Shown piece after piece: positions 22,265-33,976 of a stretch of 64,000 bases of DNA (positions are counted from its first letter, which is position 1; each line of letters starts with the position of its first letter). The notes beneath the pieces are model-generated. The model worked only from the letters and a program-made list of their open reading frames with translations, made no database searches and was not told where the DNA came from. The DNA is from Castanea sativa (taxonomy: Eukaryota > Streptophyta > Magnoliopsida > Fagales > Fagaceae), in assembly GCF_040712315.1 (NCBI RefSeq), contig NC_134016.1:7911282-7975281 (forward strand), in the 5' to 3' direction. Both the position numbers and the translations under genes were made by a program.

Positions 22265-23014
22265 TGTGGGGAGTAAAAAGACCTTGAAGGGAATATGGGC
22301 CGATTGGTCATGCTAAGGAAGGCCGACCTGCTCTTAGGTTTAGGATTTGATAGTATTACGGGTCGGCCCATACGCCGAGGGTCCGAGGATCCAGCCGATG
22401 ATGATTTTTCCCTTCGGACTGACATCAAAGAACCCGGGACTTCATGGTAAAGGTTAGGGAATGACACGGTCAAGACCAATGGTTAAAGGGGGTGAGCCCT
22501 TGAATGTCCTAGAAGCACCGATGTTGGAAAAATGTCAAAGGTAAAGGCTGCTACCTCCACATTAAAGACCCTGCACCTACCACCCTGGCCGCATTAATGC
22601 GGAAATGACACTTGAACAGTGGAAGGGAAACTTCTAGTTACTGTTCAAAGGCACTATGAAAAGAAATATCTAGGCTAAGGGAGGAGTTGGGGCAACACGT
22701 GTACAAAGTATTAAAAAGAGGAGTATTTAAGGAGGAACCTAGAACAGAAACGGGACGGACTTTTTGAAACCTAAAAAGAGAAAAGACAAAGAGAAAGATA
22801 TAATATAAGAACAGCTCCCGGCTTACGTCCGAGGAGGCCTATTTACAATATTCCTTGTTGTTTCCAAGTACTAGCAATCTTTAGTTTGTCACTTAATCCC
22901 CACACACTTCTAACCTAGGTTTCAAGCCCACACTCTACAAATTCATATTGTTTAAGGCTCATTGGGCCTGAGCCCATAACTGTTCTTGGGGCCAGGTGCA
23001 ATTGTGCACTTACA
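22265..23014 (+). repeat. 3' LTR of the gypsy element
   Basis: 750 bp, same length and termini as the 5' LTR. About 19 substitutions and no indels were counted by eye, several clustered at 22820-22890. Confidence 0.93.
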
Positions 23015-23019
23015 ATATA

Positions 23020-23073
23020 CATTGACAATTTAGCGCATTTTAAATAAAACTTCTAAGGTTGATTCTAAAAATC

Positions 23074-23138
<65 letters not shown>

Positions 23139-23545
23139 GCAACCAAATGGTTGAATTTAATTAGAAAACTTAAAGTACAATGGCTAAATAATTGTACATA
23201 AGTTTTAGCCCATATATAAGATAGGTTCAAGTTATATTTGATATATTTTTTACACCTGGGCCTAAGCAACCCAATAACCCGGCGATAAAATTTCTTTAAT
23301 ACAAGGAAAATAACAAGTTTTGGGTGACATTCTAGTACAGTAACGTGATGCATGGGCTTTGTTGGAGTACATGGGGAGACTAGTAAGCATGTTGAAGCTC
23401 GTATCAACTCATGATCCATGGTCATTCATTAGTTCATTTCGAGTGAGCTTCAATGAAAATGAAATATTGTTGTGTTCTAAAGAGATCCCTAGTGAGCAGC
23501 ACTTAAGAGTTGTTGTACCTGACAGTAGTGTTGAAGGCAATTTTG
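23020..23545 (+). repeat. Copy A of the duplicated segment, right part
   Basis: Resumes at CATTGACAATTTAG and runs collinear with 30731-31145 and then, across the CACTA element in copy B, with 35041-35127. Homology stops at GGCAATTTTG. It contains a long TA microsatellite (23079-23136). Confidence 0.85.
23079..23136. repeat. TA microsatellite
   Basis: About 58 bases of alternating TA. Copy B has a shorter TA run at the same place (about 30788-30814). Confidence 0.95.
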
Positions 23546-23568
23546 CTTACCAGAAAAACAAAATTTAA
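23341..23568 (+). pseudogene. Gene fragment, unknown protein (copy A)
   Basis: After an AG acceptor (TCTAGTACAG) the frame reads DAWALLEYMGRLVSMLKLVS, then DPWSFISSFRVSFNENEI and EQHLRVVVPDSSVEGNF, and stops soon after homology to copy B ends. Copy B has the same frame with conservative changes (see 31019-35627), so this was coding sequence. I do not recognise the family. The 3' two thirds present in copy B are missing here. Confidence 0.5.
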
Positions 23569-24413
23569 ATAATTTTTTTTATCAATTTAAAAAAGACAAA
23601 AAAACAAAATTTTAGACCATTCCCATTTTTTCTTCTACATTCTTTTCAGCCAAACACCAAAACACAAAACTCCAAAACAAATTTGTACCATATCTGACTA
23701 TTCTTCTCTCTCAAACTCTTTATCTTACTATCTCTCTTTCTCACTTGCAAACCCAAAGTTCTCACTTTCTAATGACTCTAATCTACAACTGAACCTAGCT
23801 TCAATCCTCCATGGCTGAAGCACAGATCAGCCTCCATGGCCAAAGTCCTTAAGCTCTTCTAGCATTTACAACCAGCTGCGCCGCCGCTTGATTGCCAACA
23901 AAAATGTCTTCGCTCTCCTCTGCGGCCATTGACAGTCGCAACTCCATCGGACACAGTGTTGGCCATAACAGATAACACACACATGCAACCTTAGACACCT
24001 TCCTTCCTTCAATTCTTTCCTTGGATCCATTTTCTCTTTGCTTGCCCAGAAACAAAACAAAATTAAAAAAAAAAAAAATCAATTGAAATATTGGACTTCT
24101 GGGTATTCTTTATTTGAATACATGTCTTTGTTGCTGTTAGTTTGATTGTGAGTTTGCTGCGAGATTCTAGAGATTGTGAGATAAAAGAGAGAGAGATATA
24201 GATACTGGAAAGGGATCAAATCTGGTTTTTACTGTTTAAGAGAGAAACAAATAAAGAGAAGCAGAAAATCAAATTTGGAACAAATTTGAGTTTGAGTTTT
24301 GTGATTGGTTACCAGGAAAGTACAAGAAAATTTGAGGATGATCTTAATTTTCTACTCTTGAGAATTTTTTTTTTATTTTTATTTTATTTTTACAATTTAA
24401 ATACTGATATAGA
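23569..24413. other. Intergenic, no feature recognised
   Basis: AT-rich DNA with purine and pyrimidine runs. The minus-strand open stretch at 23849-24082 has no recognised domain and low-complexity ends. Confidence 0.4.
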
Positions 24414-24438
24414 ATTCACTACAACAAAATGTATTTTC

Positions 24439-24905
24439 AGTGACGAAAAAATTCGTCACTAAAAGTCCAGTTTTTCGTCACTAAGAAACTTTAGTGACGA
24501 AATCGGACTTTTAGTGACGAAATTCATTTCGTCGCTGAAACCCCGTCACTAAAAGTCCCGGTGACGAAAAATTTCGTCGCTAAAAGTCCGATTTGATTTA
24601 AAAAAAAAAAAAACTTTTAGAGACGAAAATGTTTCGTCATTAAATGTTTTCCTCACTAAAAACACCATTCAATGACGAAAATATTTCATCACTAAAAACA
24701 CTTTAGTTTATTAAATTATATTTAGTGACGAATAATTTCGTCACTAAAACTATTTTCGGGTACATATAGTGATGAAAAAGTTCGTCACTAAAACTATTTT
24801 TAAGAAAATCCATGCACATATAGTGACGAAAATTTTCGTCACTAAAACCATTTCTTACAAAATTTTGCTACATTTAGTGACGAAATATTTCGTCATTAAA
24901 ACTTA
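24439..24905. repeat. Left subterminal repeat cluster of the first CACTA element
   Basis: More than fifteen copies of TAGTGACGAAA or its inverse TTTCGTCACTAAA in both orientations, 20-60 bases apart. In CACTA elements such subterminal motifs are transposase binding sites; here that is inference. Confidence 0.85.
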
Positions 24906-26369
24906 TTTTCTGTTTTTATTTTTTTCATGGCTTTGATATTAACCTGTAGCCTGTTATTACATTACTAAAACCTCACATTTGAATAATACATTTATTTCAA
25001 CAACACATTTATAAAAAAAAGATCCATACATTCCACAAGTAAAAAATAAAACAAGTATCCAATTCAAACTCCTTCCATCCAATAATTGTTTGCAATACAT
25101 ACAATAACTCAAGATATTTTATAACAATACAAAAATGGTAGCATAATATAATTAAAACTAACGAAAGATGTCTTCATATGTCTTCAAGTAATGCCAAAAG
25201 TAAATCCCCTAAAAGCCACCAATAAGAAATCTGCACAAATATAAAAACAATACTACACTAAAATCGTAAAGTAAAAACATTAACTATGTTATAAGAAACA
25301 TTTTTAACAATGCATTAAGAGTAGCCACACCCATGTGGGGGTATATGTATATTACCTAAATCTATAACTTTTCATTTATCTAGATAAATTTTAGACCGGA
25401 ACCAAATCTCATAGTACCTTTCAATCAAGATGGAAAGGTCAAATTACACATATAATGCATCAATTTCAAACTTTTATGTTAAGTACATATATACCAAAAT
25501 CCTTAAACTTCTACCTTAAAGTGCATTGGCAGTATTTAAAGTAACATTAAAGTGCTTCTGTTTAAACTAACCAGTGCCATCATGATCCTCATCAATACTA
25601 GTGTTAAATTCTAATTCCACAAAACCATTCACTTCACCTGTAATGTCATTCATATATCTCTATAGTCTATATCCTCATTCTATGCTAATCCCAAAAGATT
25701 GAACACTCATTTTGTCATCAAAATGGATGATAGAAAAAACTAGCAATTAGGGAAAAAAATCTCATCATTTGTCTTGCAAGAAATATTAATAGAGTAGCAC
25801 AACGTATCTAAAACATAATCTAAAGAACAATCCCCCATTAAATCAAGTAAAATAACAATTAGAGGACACAATCCCATTGTGAAATCAGAGTATCATTACC
25901 TAAGCAATAATCAACACAAGAAAATTTAGATGATGGGTAATCTCATTTTGAGTTCATACATTACACCTAATGTATAGGAACTTGTACACTACATATATCT
26001 AACACTGGTATCAATGTGGAAACCAAACCAAGAGAGTGAGGATCCAAAACTAGAATCATCCAAACAATAAGAACCATAGAAATAAAAAAGAATTACAGCA
26101 ATTGATAAGTACGTATATAAGAAACTTTCTTCACAACCATTACACAGTATATATCAAATACCCAAACTAGACAAAAATGCATATACCCATTACTGTATCA
26201 AACAAAGAAATACCCAAAGGAACTAGAATCATTAAACAAAAAAATTAGCATCAAGCATTTAGAATCATTAAACAAAAATACCCAAAGGAATTAGAATCAT
26301 TAAACAAAAAATAACAAAAAAATTAACTCAAAAGGGAAAAAAAATACCCAGGCTTGGGGGTGGGAGGCG

Positions 26370-26770
26370 AAGGGTCGCCGGAAGAGCCGCAAACTGAAGC
26401 GTCGTCGGATGAAGCGTCGCTGGATGAAGGATGAAGCGTAGCGAACTGAAGCGTCGTCGGCGAGCTGAAGCGTCGCCAACGATCGGCGACCTGAAGTGTC
26501 GCTATTTGCAACCTGAAGCGTCGTCGATCGCGACGCTTTAGGTCGCAGATCGCGACGCTTCAGCGTCACCAACGATCGGCGACCTGAAGCGTCGCGATCT
26601 GTGACCTAAAGCGTCACCGATCGCGACGCTAAAGCATCGCAGATCGCGACGCTAAAGCGTCGCGAACAATCGGCGACCTGAAGTGTCGCGATTTGCGAAC
26701 TGAAGCGTCGCCGATCGCGTCGCTGAAGCATCGCCGATCGCCGGCGACCTGAAGCGTCGCTATTAAGCTT
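26370..26770. repeat. GC-rich tandem array with GAAGCGTCG core
   Basis: Repeated units built on CTGAAGCGTCGC and CGATCGCGACGCT in both orientations, far richer in GC than anything nearby. It can fold on itself extensively. The open frames across it are repeat artefacts. Confidence 0.85.
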
Positions 26771-26919
26771 AATCGGCGACGGTGGTTTCACATGCGGTTT
26801 GGGTTTTTTTGGTTTTTGACCGAGATGACTCTTGGTTTTTTTTTTTTTTTACCAAAATGGCTCTTGGGTATTGAAAATGTTTTGTGGTTTAGCTAGGTTT
26901 TGAAATTAGGCTTTTTAGG

Positions 26920-27415
26920 TTTTAGCGACGAATTTCAGTTTCGTCACTAAAGACCGGGCTTTGTTAAGATTTTTAGAGACGAAATTCATATTTCATCGCT
27001 AAATCATATTTTTATTGACGAATTGTGATTTCGTCACTAAAAACATATAAGTGCAAAACTATTATTATTTTTAGTAACGAATATTTTTCGTCGCTAATTC
27101 TTCTTTATAGCGACGAAAAGATTTTCGTCACTAATACTATCCACAACAATACTTACAGTGACGAAATATTTCGTCACAAAAAATTTCAACTTTTAGCGAC
27201 GAAATATTTCGTCACTATAGACTAATTAAACTCGCGCCAAAGTTTCCCTCCACTAGCGCCCATTTTTCAGATCACAATAGCGACGAAATTCATTTTTCGT
27301 CGCTAAATGTTATAATTTTTTTTCATTATTAGTGACGAAATTTATATTTCGTCACTAAAGCTATATTTTTAGCGACGAAAAATATTTCCTCACTAATTTT
27401 CGTCACTAAAAATAC
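26920..27415. repeat. Right subterminal repeat cluster of the first CACTA element
   Basis: Mirror of the left cluster: many TTTCGTCACTAAA and TAGCGACGAAA motifs up to the right terminus. Confidence 0.85.
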
Positions 27416-27432
27416 ATTTTGTTGTAGTAATT

Positions 27433-29030
27433 TTTTAATGACTAATAAAAATTATTATTATTATTTTATTAGTCACTTCGTCTTTAAGTATGCCAATAGT
27501 GCACACTGTTTATCATATATGTCATTTTGTTAGTAAGTTAACAATATGGACTAAATTGACTAAAATGTGAAAATAATAAGGACCAAATTGACTATTACTA
27601 AAATGTAGGGATCAAATTGACTATAACCTCAAAACGTGATGACTAAAATAGTGTTTTCCTCTTATCAATAAAAACAAACATGTGGAAAAAATACACAATA
27701 TTATAAATATAGCAATATAGCATCAAGTGAATAAAAAAGAAACGGTTAAAAAAACCAAATGTAGAAGAGATAAGAAAAGCAAGTGCATCAAAATGAATAA
27801 ATCTCCCCCAGTACAAAAAAATGTACTCTACTCTCTCACTCTCCCATAAGTGAGGCTTAATATTCGGGATTTTTAATTTTTTGAAATGCTACTCTCACTC
27901 CCTTCACATGTGACCCTGGATTCATCTTTAATAAATAGAGCCCAAAATGTGAAATAGAAATTGCATGAGAAATTACGTGAAATAGAATTCATCCTCAATA
28001 AGTAGGCTCCAATGTGTGAGATTTTGAAATAATGAATTTAATCATTTAATTAATATTCTAACACTCCGTGTGCCTAAATTGGTTTGTTTTATTTTTCTCA
28101 AACCAAGGATAACCTTAAGACAAGCCAACTTGGGCCCATCCCTATTTTTTTTTTTGGCGTGCCTACGTCGGTGCATCCTTCATCGGCGTAATATCGAGAT
28201 GTTTTAGATACCAAGTGGAAACTTTCCTGACAAGTTTTGTGAAGTGATACACTAATAATAGAGAAGAAGCCAACCTAAATGAGTCAATTTAACTATATAA
28301 GACCAAGCTGTCAAATGGTTCATACGTTAGTGAGTTCGTTAATAGTTGAGCTTGAGACAAGTTTTCCATAAAAAAGAAAAACCTTGTAGAGCAATGATAG
28401 TTACAGACTCTGCCTAGCTAGCCAATAATATTGTGTTTTGAACACACAATTTCAACCTCTGTGCTTACGGGTTGTGTGTAACACGTTTTACACGTCTGCA
28501 ATAATAATTTTCCTTCCTTGAATTGCACACCTTCCTTGTATTGCACACACATATGCACATATGTGTGCAACGATACTAATTTTCCTTTATTGTATTGTAT
28601 GCTATAGAGACATATATATATTAGTGATTTTCAGCCTTATTTTCTTATCATTTAGAACTTCCACTTTTTAATTGAGGGCAAATTTTCAGCCTTATTTTCT
28701 CCTCCTTCTTATCACCAATTTTCTGTTTCTCTCTACCATTAGATTCTGCTAATATTGTCACTTCTTGTGGGAATGATCTCCGTTCAGTTGTCCTCTAGAT
28801 TGTATACAGCATCGTGGATTAAAGCCCTTTCAATCACTACATCGGCTGGGGACTCTGTAGTGTCAAGTGAAGCACGCAAGGCCAGGGGGGCATCTTTGCT
28901 CCTTCTTCATCTTCATGACTGCTTTGCGAATGTAACTCATCTCTCACTCTCTTCTTTCATTTGCATCTTATTTTTTGCACATATAATTAATTTATATATA
29001 TATATATGTATTTATATTTACACACACACA
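27433..29030. other. Intergenic with dispersed repeats
   Basis: 27433-27660 continues the dispersed repeat interrupted by the CACTA element (TGCACACTGTTT, GGACCAAATTG). Two blocks (about 28155-28215 and 28300-28380) resemble 62300-62360 and 63205-63285. The frame at 28755-29102 has no recognised domain. No gene is called. Confidence 0.45.
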
Positions 29031-29340
29031 GATTTTATATTACCCTATTTATGCTGTTACGAAAGTATGCACATTGTTTCGGATGTATGTTTCCAGCTGT
29101 GAGGAGGAGGAAGCATACATCCAAAACAGGGTATACTTCCTCCTTCAAGAGGGAGAGAGAGAGACGAATAATGAGAGGGTGTGCAGAGAGACAAAGAGAG
29201 TGGCAATGGTATCCTCAAAGAGTACAACAATGACCTTTTTATGAGAGATGAGTTTTGGAAATAATGAGAGAGAGAGATAATGAGAGAGAGAGATAATGAG
29301 AGAATACAACACATTGAGGGTACTTCTGGAGTACTTCTAG

Positions 29341-29757
29341 AGGGGTTCTTCAATCATCCTGCACTCAATCACTATCTATATATGTGCACTCACTATGGGT
29401 TTAATATAGTTTCCCCTTTTTCCATTACATATGCAAACGAATGTCTACAAGCTTTGTACCATCTATTTTTCTTTTCTTTCTTTCTTTTTTAAAAGTCTTA
29501 TGTTTATTGAAAAATGTCTACTCGCATGTTTTGTTTATGGAAAATTGTTGTTGCACAAATGGAATTGCACACAACTGTACACATAAAAGGTGAGATCATG
29601 TTTTAAAAACTCAATTTTAGTTATAATTTTGAAATAATTAAATTGTGAAATTTTATTTTGCACCCACAATTTCAACTAACATGTTGTGCACACACCCATG
29701 TGTTATATATATATATATATGGGTAGTGATTGAGTGCAGAATGATTGAAGAACCCCT
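29341..29757. repeat. Inverted repeat, possible MITE
   Basis: AGGGGTTCTTCAATCATCC at 29341 is the inverse of the stretch ending GATTGAAGAACCCCT near 29757, with similarity extending over about 38 bases (CTGCACTCAATCACTA). The same right arm exists in copy A near 10885-10915. Confidence 0.5.
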
Positions 29758-29844
29758 CCTTGGAAAGTGCATATATATATATGGGTAGTGATTGAGTGCA
29801 GAATGATTGAAGAACCCCTCCTTGGAAAGTGCATATAAACCCAT
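29721..29844 (+). repeat. 62-bp tandem duplication
   Basis: The block starting GGGTAGTGATTGAGTGCAG occurs at 29721 and again at 29783, identical through CTCCTTGGAAAGTGCATATA. Copy A has it once, so the duplication is specific to copy B. Confidence 0.85.
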
Positions 29845-30780
29845 ACAATATTACTCGACACGGTTAAAGATTGTATTTGGAATTATAGTTATTAATTTCG
29901 TACAATACATGATACATATCGTATCATTTACAAAATTTTCCGTATTGTAAGACGAGACGTTGTTATAAATTTTGATTTTTGTGTTAAAAAATATAGATTG
30001 TTTGGTGCATCGTCATGTGAGAGATTAGGTAGTTAGTGTTGTCAATCTAACATGAAAAATGTTGGTTTCCAAAAATTAAAGTCTTAAAACATTTTTCTTT
30101 GCCAAGCAATTTATGGTTTTCAAAAGGATAGGTTTCAATTACGTAACAAAAGAATGTTTCAATTTTTTTTTTCTTTATTGACAACACATTAGTTAATAAA
30201 TTCTACGTAGTAAAATTTGTGGTTTCTCTAATACCATTTTACAATTTTGTGTCTTTTAATTTTATCATGGGATGGGGTTTTTGTAAAGGGGTTAGAACTT
30301 TTTATTAATTGGGGCCTTAGGCTTAGGCCTTAATCTGCCAATGACCTCGTGAATTAGTATCGAGATTTGGGACTAATAAGTATAATTTTCTTTTTGGGTT
30401 GGATGGATCCATTTAATTCGTAACAAAGAATGATGTTGTTGTTGTTTTTATTTTTATTTTTTTTACTTAACAATTTTAAATAAAGTAAGAGTGGATACAT
30501 ATTCATGTTTGAATAATAAAATGAATGTGCAAAATAATGATTCTAGAAGGATTACAGGGATTTGTTGTGCGGTTACTGCATACATATATAAACAAAACTA
30601 TGTATAGTTTCCTAATTTATGGATCTTATCTTATGTATTCCAATTAAATTCAAAACATAGTCGTATTGATCAATACAACAAAAATTGTGATATATTTTTA
30701 AGGAATATTTTAATTCAACAATATAATATACATTGACAATTTAGGGCATTTTAAATAAAACTTTTAAGGTTGATTCTAAA

Positions 30781-30818
<38 letters not shown>

Positions 30819-31149
30819 TCAACCAAATGGTTGAATTTAATTAGAAAACTTAAAGTACAATGGCTATATAATTATACATAAGTTTTAGCTCATATACGAG
30901 ATTGATTCAAGTTACATTTGATGCATTTTTTACACCTGGACCAGGCAACCCAATAACCTGGTGATAAAATTATTTAATACAAGGAAAGTAACAAGTTTTG
31001 GGTAACATTCTACTACAGGGACGTAATGCATGGGCTTTGTTGGGGTACATAGGGAGACTGGTAAGCATGTTGAATCTCATATCAACTCATGATCCATGGT
31101 CATTCATTAGTTCATTTCGAGTGAGCTTCAACGAAAATGAAATATCACT

Positions 31150-31480
31150 ACAAAAAACGCGGGTCTTAGGCCGCGTTTGCAAAAATGTGGCCTAAGACCC
31201 TACTTGGGCCGCGTTTCTAAAAAACGCACCCACAGCTTGTAGTTCAGGCCGCGTGTGACGAACGCAGCCCAAGCCCAACTCTGTAGCCGCGTTTTTTGGA
31301 CCAATGGCCGTGTTTTTCTGGAATGGACTGAAGCCGCGTTTTAAAAACGCGGCTTCAGACCCATCTGGAATTTTTTTTTTTTTTTAATATATGTCTTGAA
31401 GCCACATTTTAAAAACACGGCTCTAGGTGTCCTAAAGCCGCGTTTATTAAAAACGCGGCCATAGTTAACCCTGAAGCTGC
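31150..31480. repeat. Left subterminal repeats of the Pack-CACTA
   Basis: Repeated AAACGCGGC and GCCGCGTTT words, direct and inverted, every 20-50 bases. They match the right cluster at 34640-35030 and are likely transposase binding motifs (inference). Confidence 0.8.
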
Positions 31481-31519
31481 TTAAATGAAAAAATCTGCTT
31501 ACCTAAAACAGCCCTTGCT

Positions 31520-31753
31520 CTGTCCAAACCTTCAAACCCAATTCCCTCGATCAAGACCCAACTCGAACTCAAGTCCGCCCCACTCTACACCGCCTGCGCC
31601 GTCGTTCACCAAGGCATCGTCACTGACCTCCAGAGCAAGCGCCGTGGCACCGCCTCTACCCTCACCCGCACCGAAGTCCGAGGCGGTGGCGAAAAGCCTT
31701 ACCCTCAAAAAAATAACAAAAAAACCCCTAAGGCACCCAAGCTCCACCACTGA
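31520..31753 (+). pseudogene. Captured fragment of plastid-type ribosomal protein L4 (uL4)
   Basis: The plus-strand frame through 31550 reads [54 protein letters not shown] and KPYPQK, then runs out in lysines and a stop at 31751-31753. The [33 protein letters not shown] block is the conserved core of organellar and bacterial-type L4, normally followed by TGRAR(R/H)GS, which is destroyed here. A different frame over the same bases is longer but has no family resemblance. It is a partial copy: no initiation region and no C-terminal half. I infer capture by the surrounding CACTA element. Confidence 0.72.
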
Positions 31754-31854
31754 TCGTACACACCGGCGCTGCCTTGGGTCTCTCCCTCTCTCAATCTCAC
31801 TCAAGACACTGACAGGGCCAACTAACAGTAAGTTTTTAAATTGATTGTTTTGAT

Positions 31855-31965
31855 TTTAGGTTTAGGGTTTTGATTTTAGGTTTAGGGTTTCGATTTTGTG
31901 ATTGTAGGGTTTCGTTTTTGTGATTGTAGGGTTTCGATTTTGTGATTGTGGGGTTTCATCATGCA
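31855..31965 (+). repeat. TTTAGGGTTT-rich short tandem repeats
   Basis: Units such as GATTTTAGGTTTAGGGTTTTG and GATTTTGTGATTGTAGGGTTTC are repeated about five times. Telo-box-like AAACCCTA words are common in leaders of plant ribosomal protein genes, so this may have come with the L4 fragment. It is not a true telomeric array. Confidence 0.55.
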
Positions 31966-32260
31966 CATTTCCAATTCTGATCAACCTTGATTCTGATCCT
32001 GTACAATAGAATTTTCTTGCACAAGCTAAGATTTGCCGTATCTTATTTGCTTAGATGTAAATCCGAAAAGTCGCTTCTAGAATTTGCTCTGAAATTTGTT
32101 GATTTCATCCATAACTAAGATTTGCGTGTAATTTTTGTTAAGATTGATGGCTTTTTTTTTTTTTTTTATGATTCTTGTTGGAAGAGTGTTAGAGGAGTTT
32201 AGGATCTTTTTTCTAGCATATCAAGTTTCTAGTTAGAGATGGTAAAACAGTTTAGGATCT

Positions 32261-33792
32261 TTTTGAGCAAATTCGTTGGTGAAACTGAAAAGAATGTTAG
32301 GGATCTATTTGCTGATGCTGAGAATGATCAAAGAACTCGAGGTAAGGGAGATATAGCAGGTGTTTTCCTAGGTTGGTCTTTTGGTGATTACTAATGCCAT
32401 CATGTTCTTTTCCTTTTCAGGGGACCAAAGTGATCTACATGTCATAATTTTTGATGAAATTGATGCAATTTGTAAGGTACATGTTTCTTCAAATATTTGT
32501 TAACGTTATTTTTTTCCCTGCCAGTAGATTGATAGTGACATCAATTTGTTGCTTTTGATTGATATATATGCATGTATGTATAGTTAGTTAATTAGCATTT
32601 TCCGCTGACTGAATCTATTGTTCTTGAATGTCCTGGAGTGTCATTTATTTGAATATCTAAGGCGTGCGGAATCTATAGATTAACTTCCTTATGCGGTTAG
32701 AAATGCTTTGTATAGTTTCATAACTCTTTATGTTGTCTTAATGAACAATAATGAGCATTCCAAGAATTGGGACCCTGCGTCAAAGAATCAGCCTAAGTGA
32801 CATAGTGCTAAGAGTTGTAGATGAGTAGGCCTTTGGATATAAAATATATTTATATATGTGTATGCATATATTAACTTGAATCCTAGTTCCCTTCTTGACC
32901 TCTAAGCGAACATGCTATTATTAGTATGATTTTAAAAGCTACAGCACAAGAACACATTGGTAACACCTACATGGTTGGACCTGAGGTCTGCATTGTTTAA
33001 TATGTCAAAGAAACAATGTCAATTTTTAGATTTAAGGTTGTCTGGTTATGTAATCCAAGTTTTTTAGCAAATGGAAAGAGCTCAATGCATGTTCTCATTT
33101 TGCATTTGCAGTCAAGAGGTTCAACTAGAGATGGTACAGGAGTCCATGACAGTATTGTGAACCAGCTTCTTACAAAGGTTAGTTAGAGGTTCAATTGCTT
33201 TTACAATCTTGCAAATCAGAGTGTTTCTCTGCTAATAACTAAAAGACTATTTACTTTTCAGATTGATGGTGTGGAGTCTTTAAATAATGTCTTGCTTATT
33301 GGAATGACCAACAGAAAAGATTTACTTGATGAAGCCCTTTTAAGGTCTATTTCTCACCCGCTTCTGTGTTGTGTAACTGTCCATGCAACCTTAAATTGTG
33401 TTATGTCATGAAAAGCATGGATAGCAACTCCTAGTTAACATGATGTACGTAGGTTGTAGCAACTACTAGTCAACATTGGACTCTAAATCAAAGTCCAATA
33501 AATTTTATTTATTTATTCCTACCAATGAGCTCTAGTTCAAACTGCACTTCCTTGTAAAATGTGAGGTGGAAGGTGAGATCATGGATTCAAAACCTGTTGG
33601 GTGCATGTGTAATTACCAATAAAATTCACTCATTAATTTGTTTATTCTTGATTTATAGACCAGGACGCTTGGAGGTTCAAATTGAGATAAGCCTTCCTGA
33701 TGAGAATGGTCGCTTACAGATTCTTCAAATTCATACAAACAAGATGAAAGAGAGTTCTTTTCTTGCTCCTGATGTGAACCTTCAAGAGCTTG
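32261..33792 (+). pseudogene. NSF: Captured fragment of NSF (vesicle-fusing AAA+ ATPase), five exons with introns
   Basis: Five exons with correct splice signals and compatible phases: about 32261-32341 ([19 protein letters not shown]), 32421-32476 (VIIFDEIDAICK), 33112-33177 ([20 protein letters not shown]), 33262-33344 ([17 protein letters not shown]) and 33659-33792 ([18 protein letters not shown], ending at a GTATG donor). This is the D1 ATPase region of plant NSF: Walker B (FDEID), sensor 1 (MTNRK) and the arginine-finger region (LLRPGR) are present, but the Walker A exon before it and everything after it are missing. No frame breaks are seen inside the exons. NSF disassembles SNARE complexes; this copy cannot do so. 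Introns were retained, so the capture was from genomic DNA, not from mRNA. A SINE sits in the intron before the last exon. Confidence 0.88.
33521..33630 (+). mobile_element. tRNA-derived SINE, diverged
   Basis: CCAATGAGCTCTAGTTCAAA and then GGATTCAAAACC and TACCAATAAAA match the same order as the SINE at 40853-40979, with a box-B-like GGATTCAAAACC. It lies in an intron of the captured NSF fragment, so either NSF had it before capture or it landed in the CACTA element later. Confidence 0.6.
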
Positions 33793-33938
33793 GTATGTCC
33801 ATTAGTGAGATATGCTTATGATATCTACTTATTCATCTATTATATGGCTGAAGTGACTGTTAAATGGGGACACGATTATATCTAAATTACATTTGCATCA
33901 AGGTTTTGATTGGAGTTGTGTGTGTGTGTGTGTGTGTG

Positions 33939-33976
<38 letters not shown>

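Larger units (their letters stand above)
11832..23014 (+). mobile_element. Complete Ty3/gypsy retrotransposon, Tat type
   Basis: Two 750-bp LTRs (11832-12581 and 22265-23014), each TG...CA, bound an 11183-bp element with a 5-bp target duplication ATATA (11827-11831 and 23015-23019). The order is LTR, primer site, gag, protease, RT, RNase H, a second RNase H, integrase, 151-bp tandem array, antisense spliced ORF, polypurine tract, LTR. Two RNase H domains, a 3' tandem array and an antisense extra ORF are known hallmarks of the Tat/Retand lineage. I count about 19 differences between the LTRs by eye (roughly 2.5%), so the insertion is moderately recent, yet gag, protease and RT carry frame breaks. 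The paralogous segment at 30700-30740 keeps the empty site. Confidence 0.93.
24417..27429. mobile_element. Non-autonomous CACTA element with TTTCGTCACTAAA repeats
   Basis: The left end is CACTACAACAAAATGTATTTT and the right end AAAATACATTTTGTTGTAGTA, a 21-bp inverted repeat with one terminal mismatch (final G changed to A). The three bases ATT flank it on both sides (24414-24416 and 27430-27432), the CACTA-type length. Both flanks inside the element are dense in TTTAGTGACGAAA and its inverse. No transposase was found in about 3.0 kb. The element sits inside a dispersed repeat whose unoccupied relative is at about 6340-6370. It therefore probably depends on a transposase encoded elsewhere. Confidence 0.85.
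29031..31145 (+). repeat. Copy B of the duplicated segment, left part
   Basis: Collinear with copy A (8381-8755, 10560-11831, 23020-23467). It lacks both the gypsy element and the 1.8-kb block of copy A. The gypsy target is intact here as AATATAATATACATTGAC at about 30720-30737. Confidence 0.85.

Noticed and set aside
26300..26791. Arg/Ser-rich open frames on minus
   Set aside because: They translate the GAAGCGTCG tandem array; no domain, and frames stay open only because the unit lacks stops.
28755..29102. 115-codon plus-strand frame near copy B
   Set aside because: No recognised domain, no start context and it ends in TA-rich microsatellite sequence; not supportable as a gene.
31485..31844. 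119-codon plus-strand frame as a gene of its own
   Set aside because: Its translation is unremarkable Pro/Ser-rich sequence, whereas a different frame over the same bases gives the clear L4 core.
31855..31965. Interstitial telomere
   Set aside because: Units vary and lack regular TTTAGGG repetition; more like a telo-box-rich leader.
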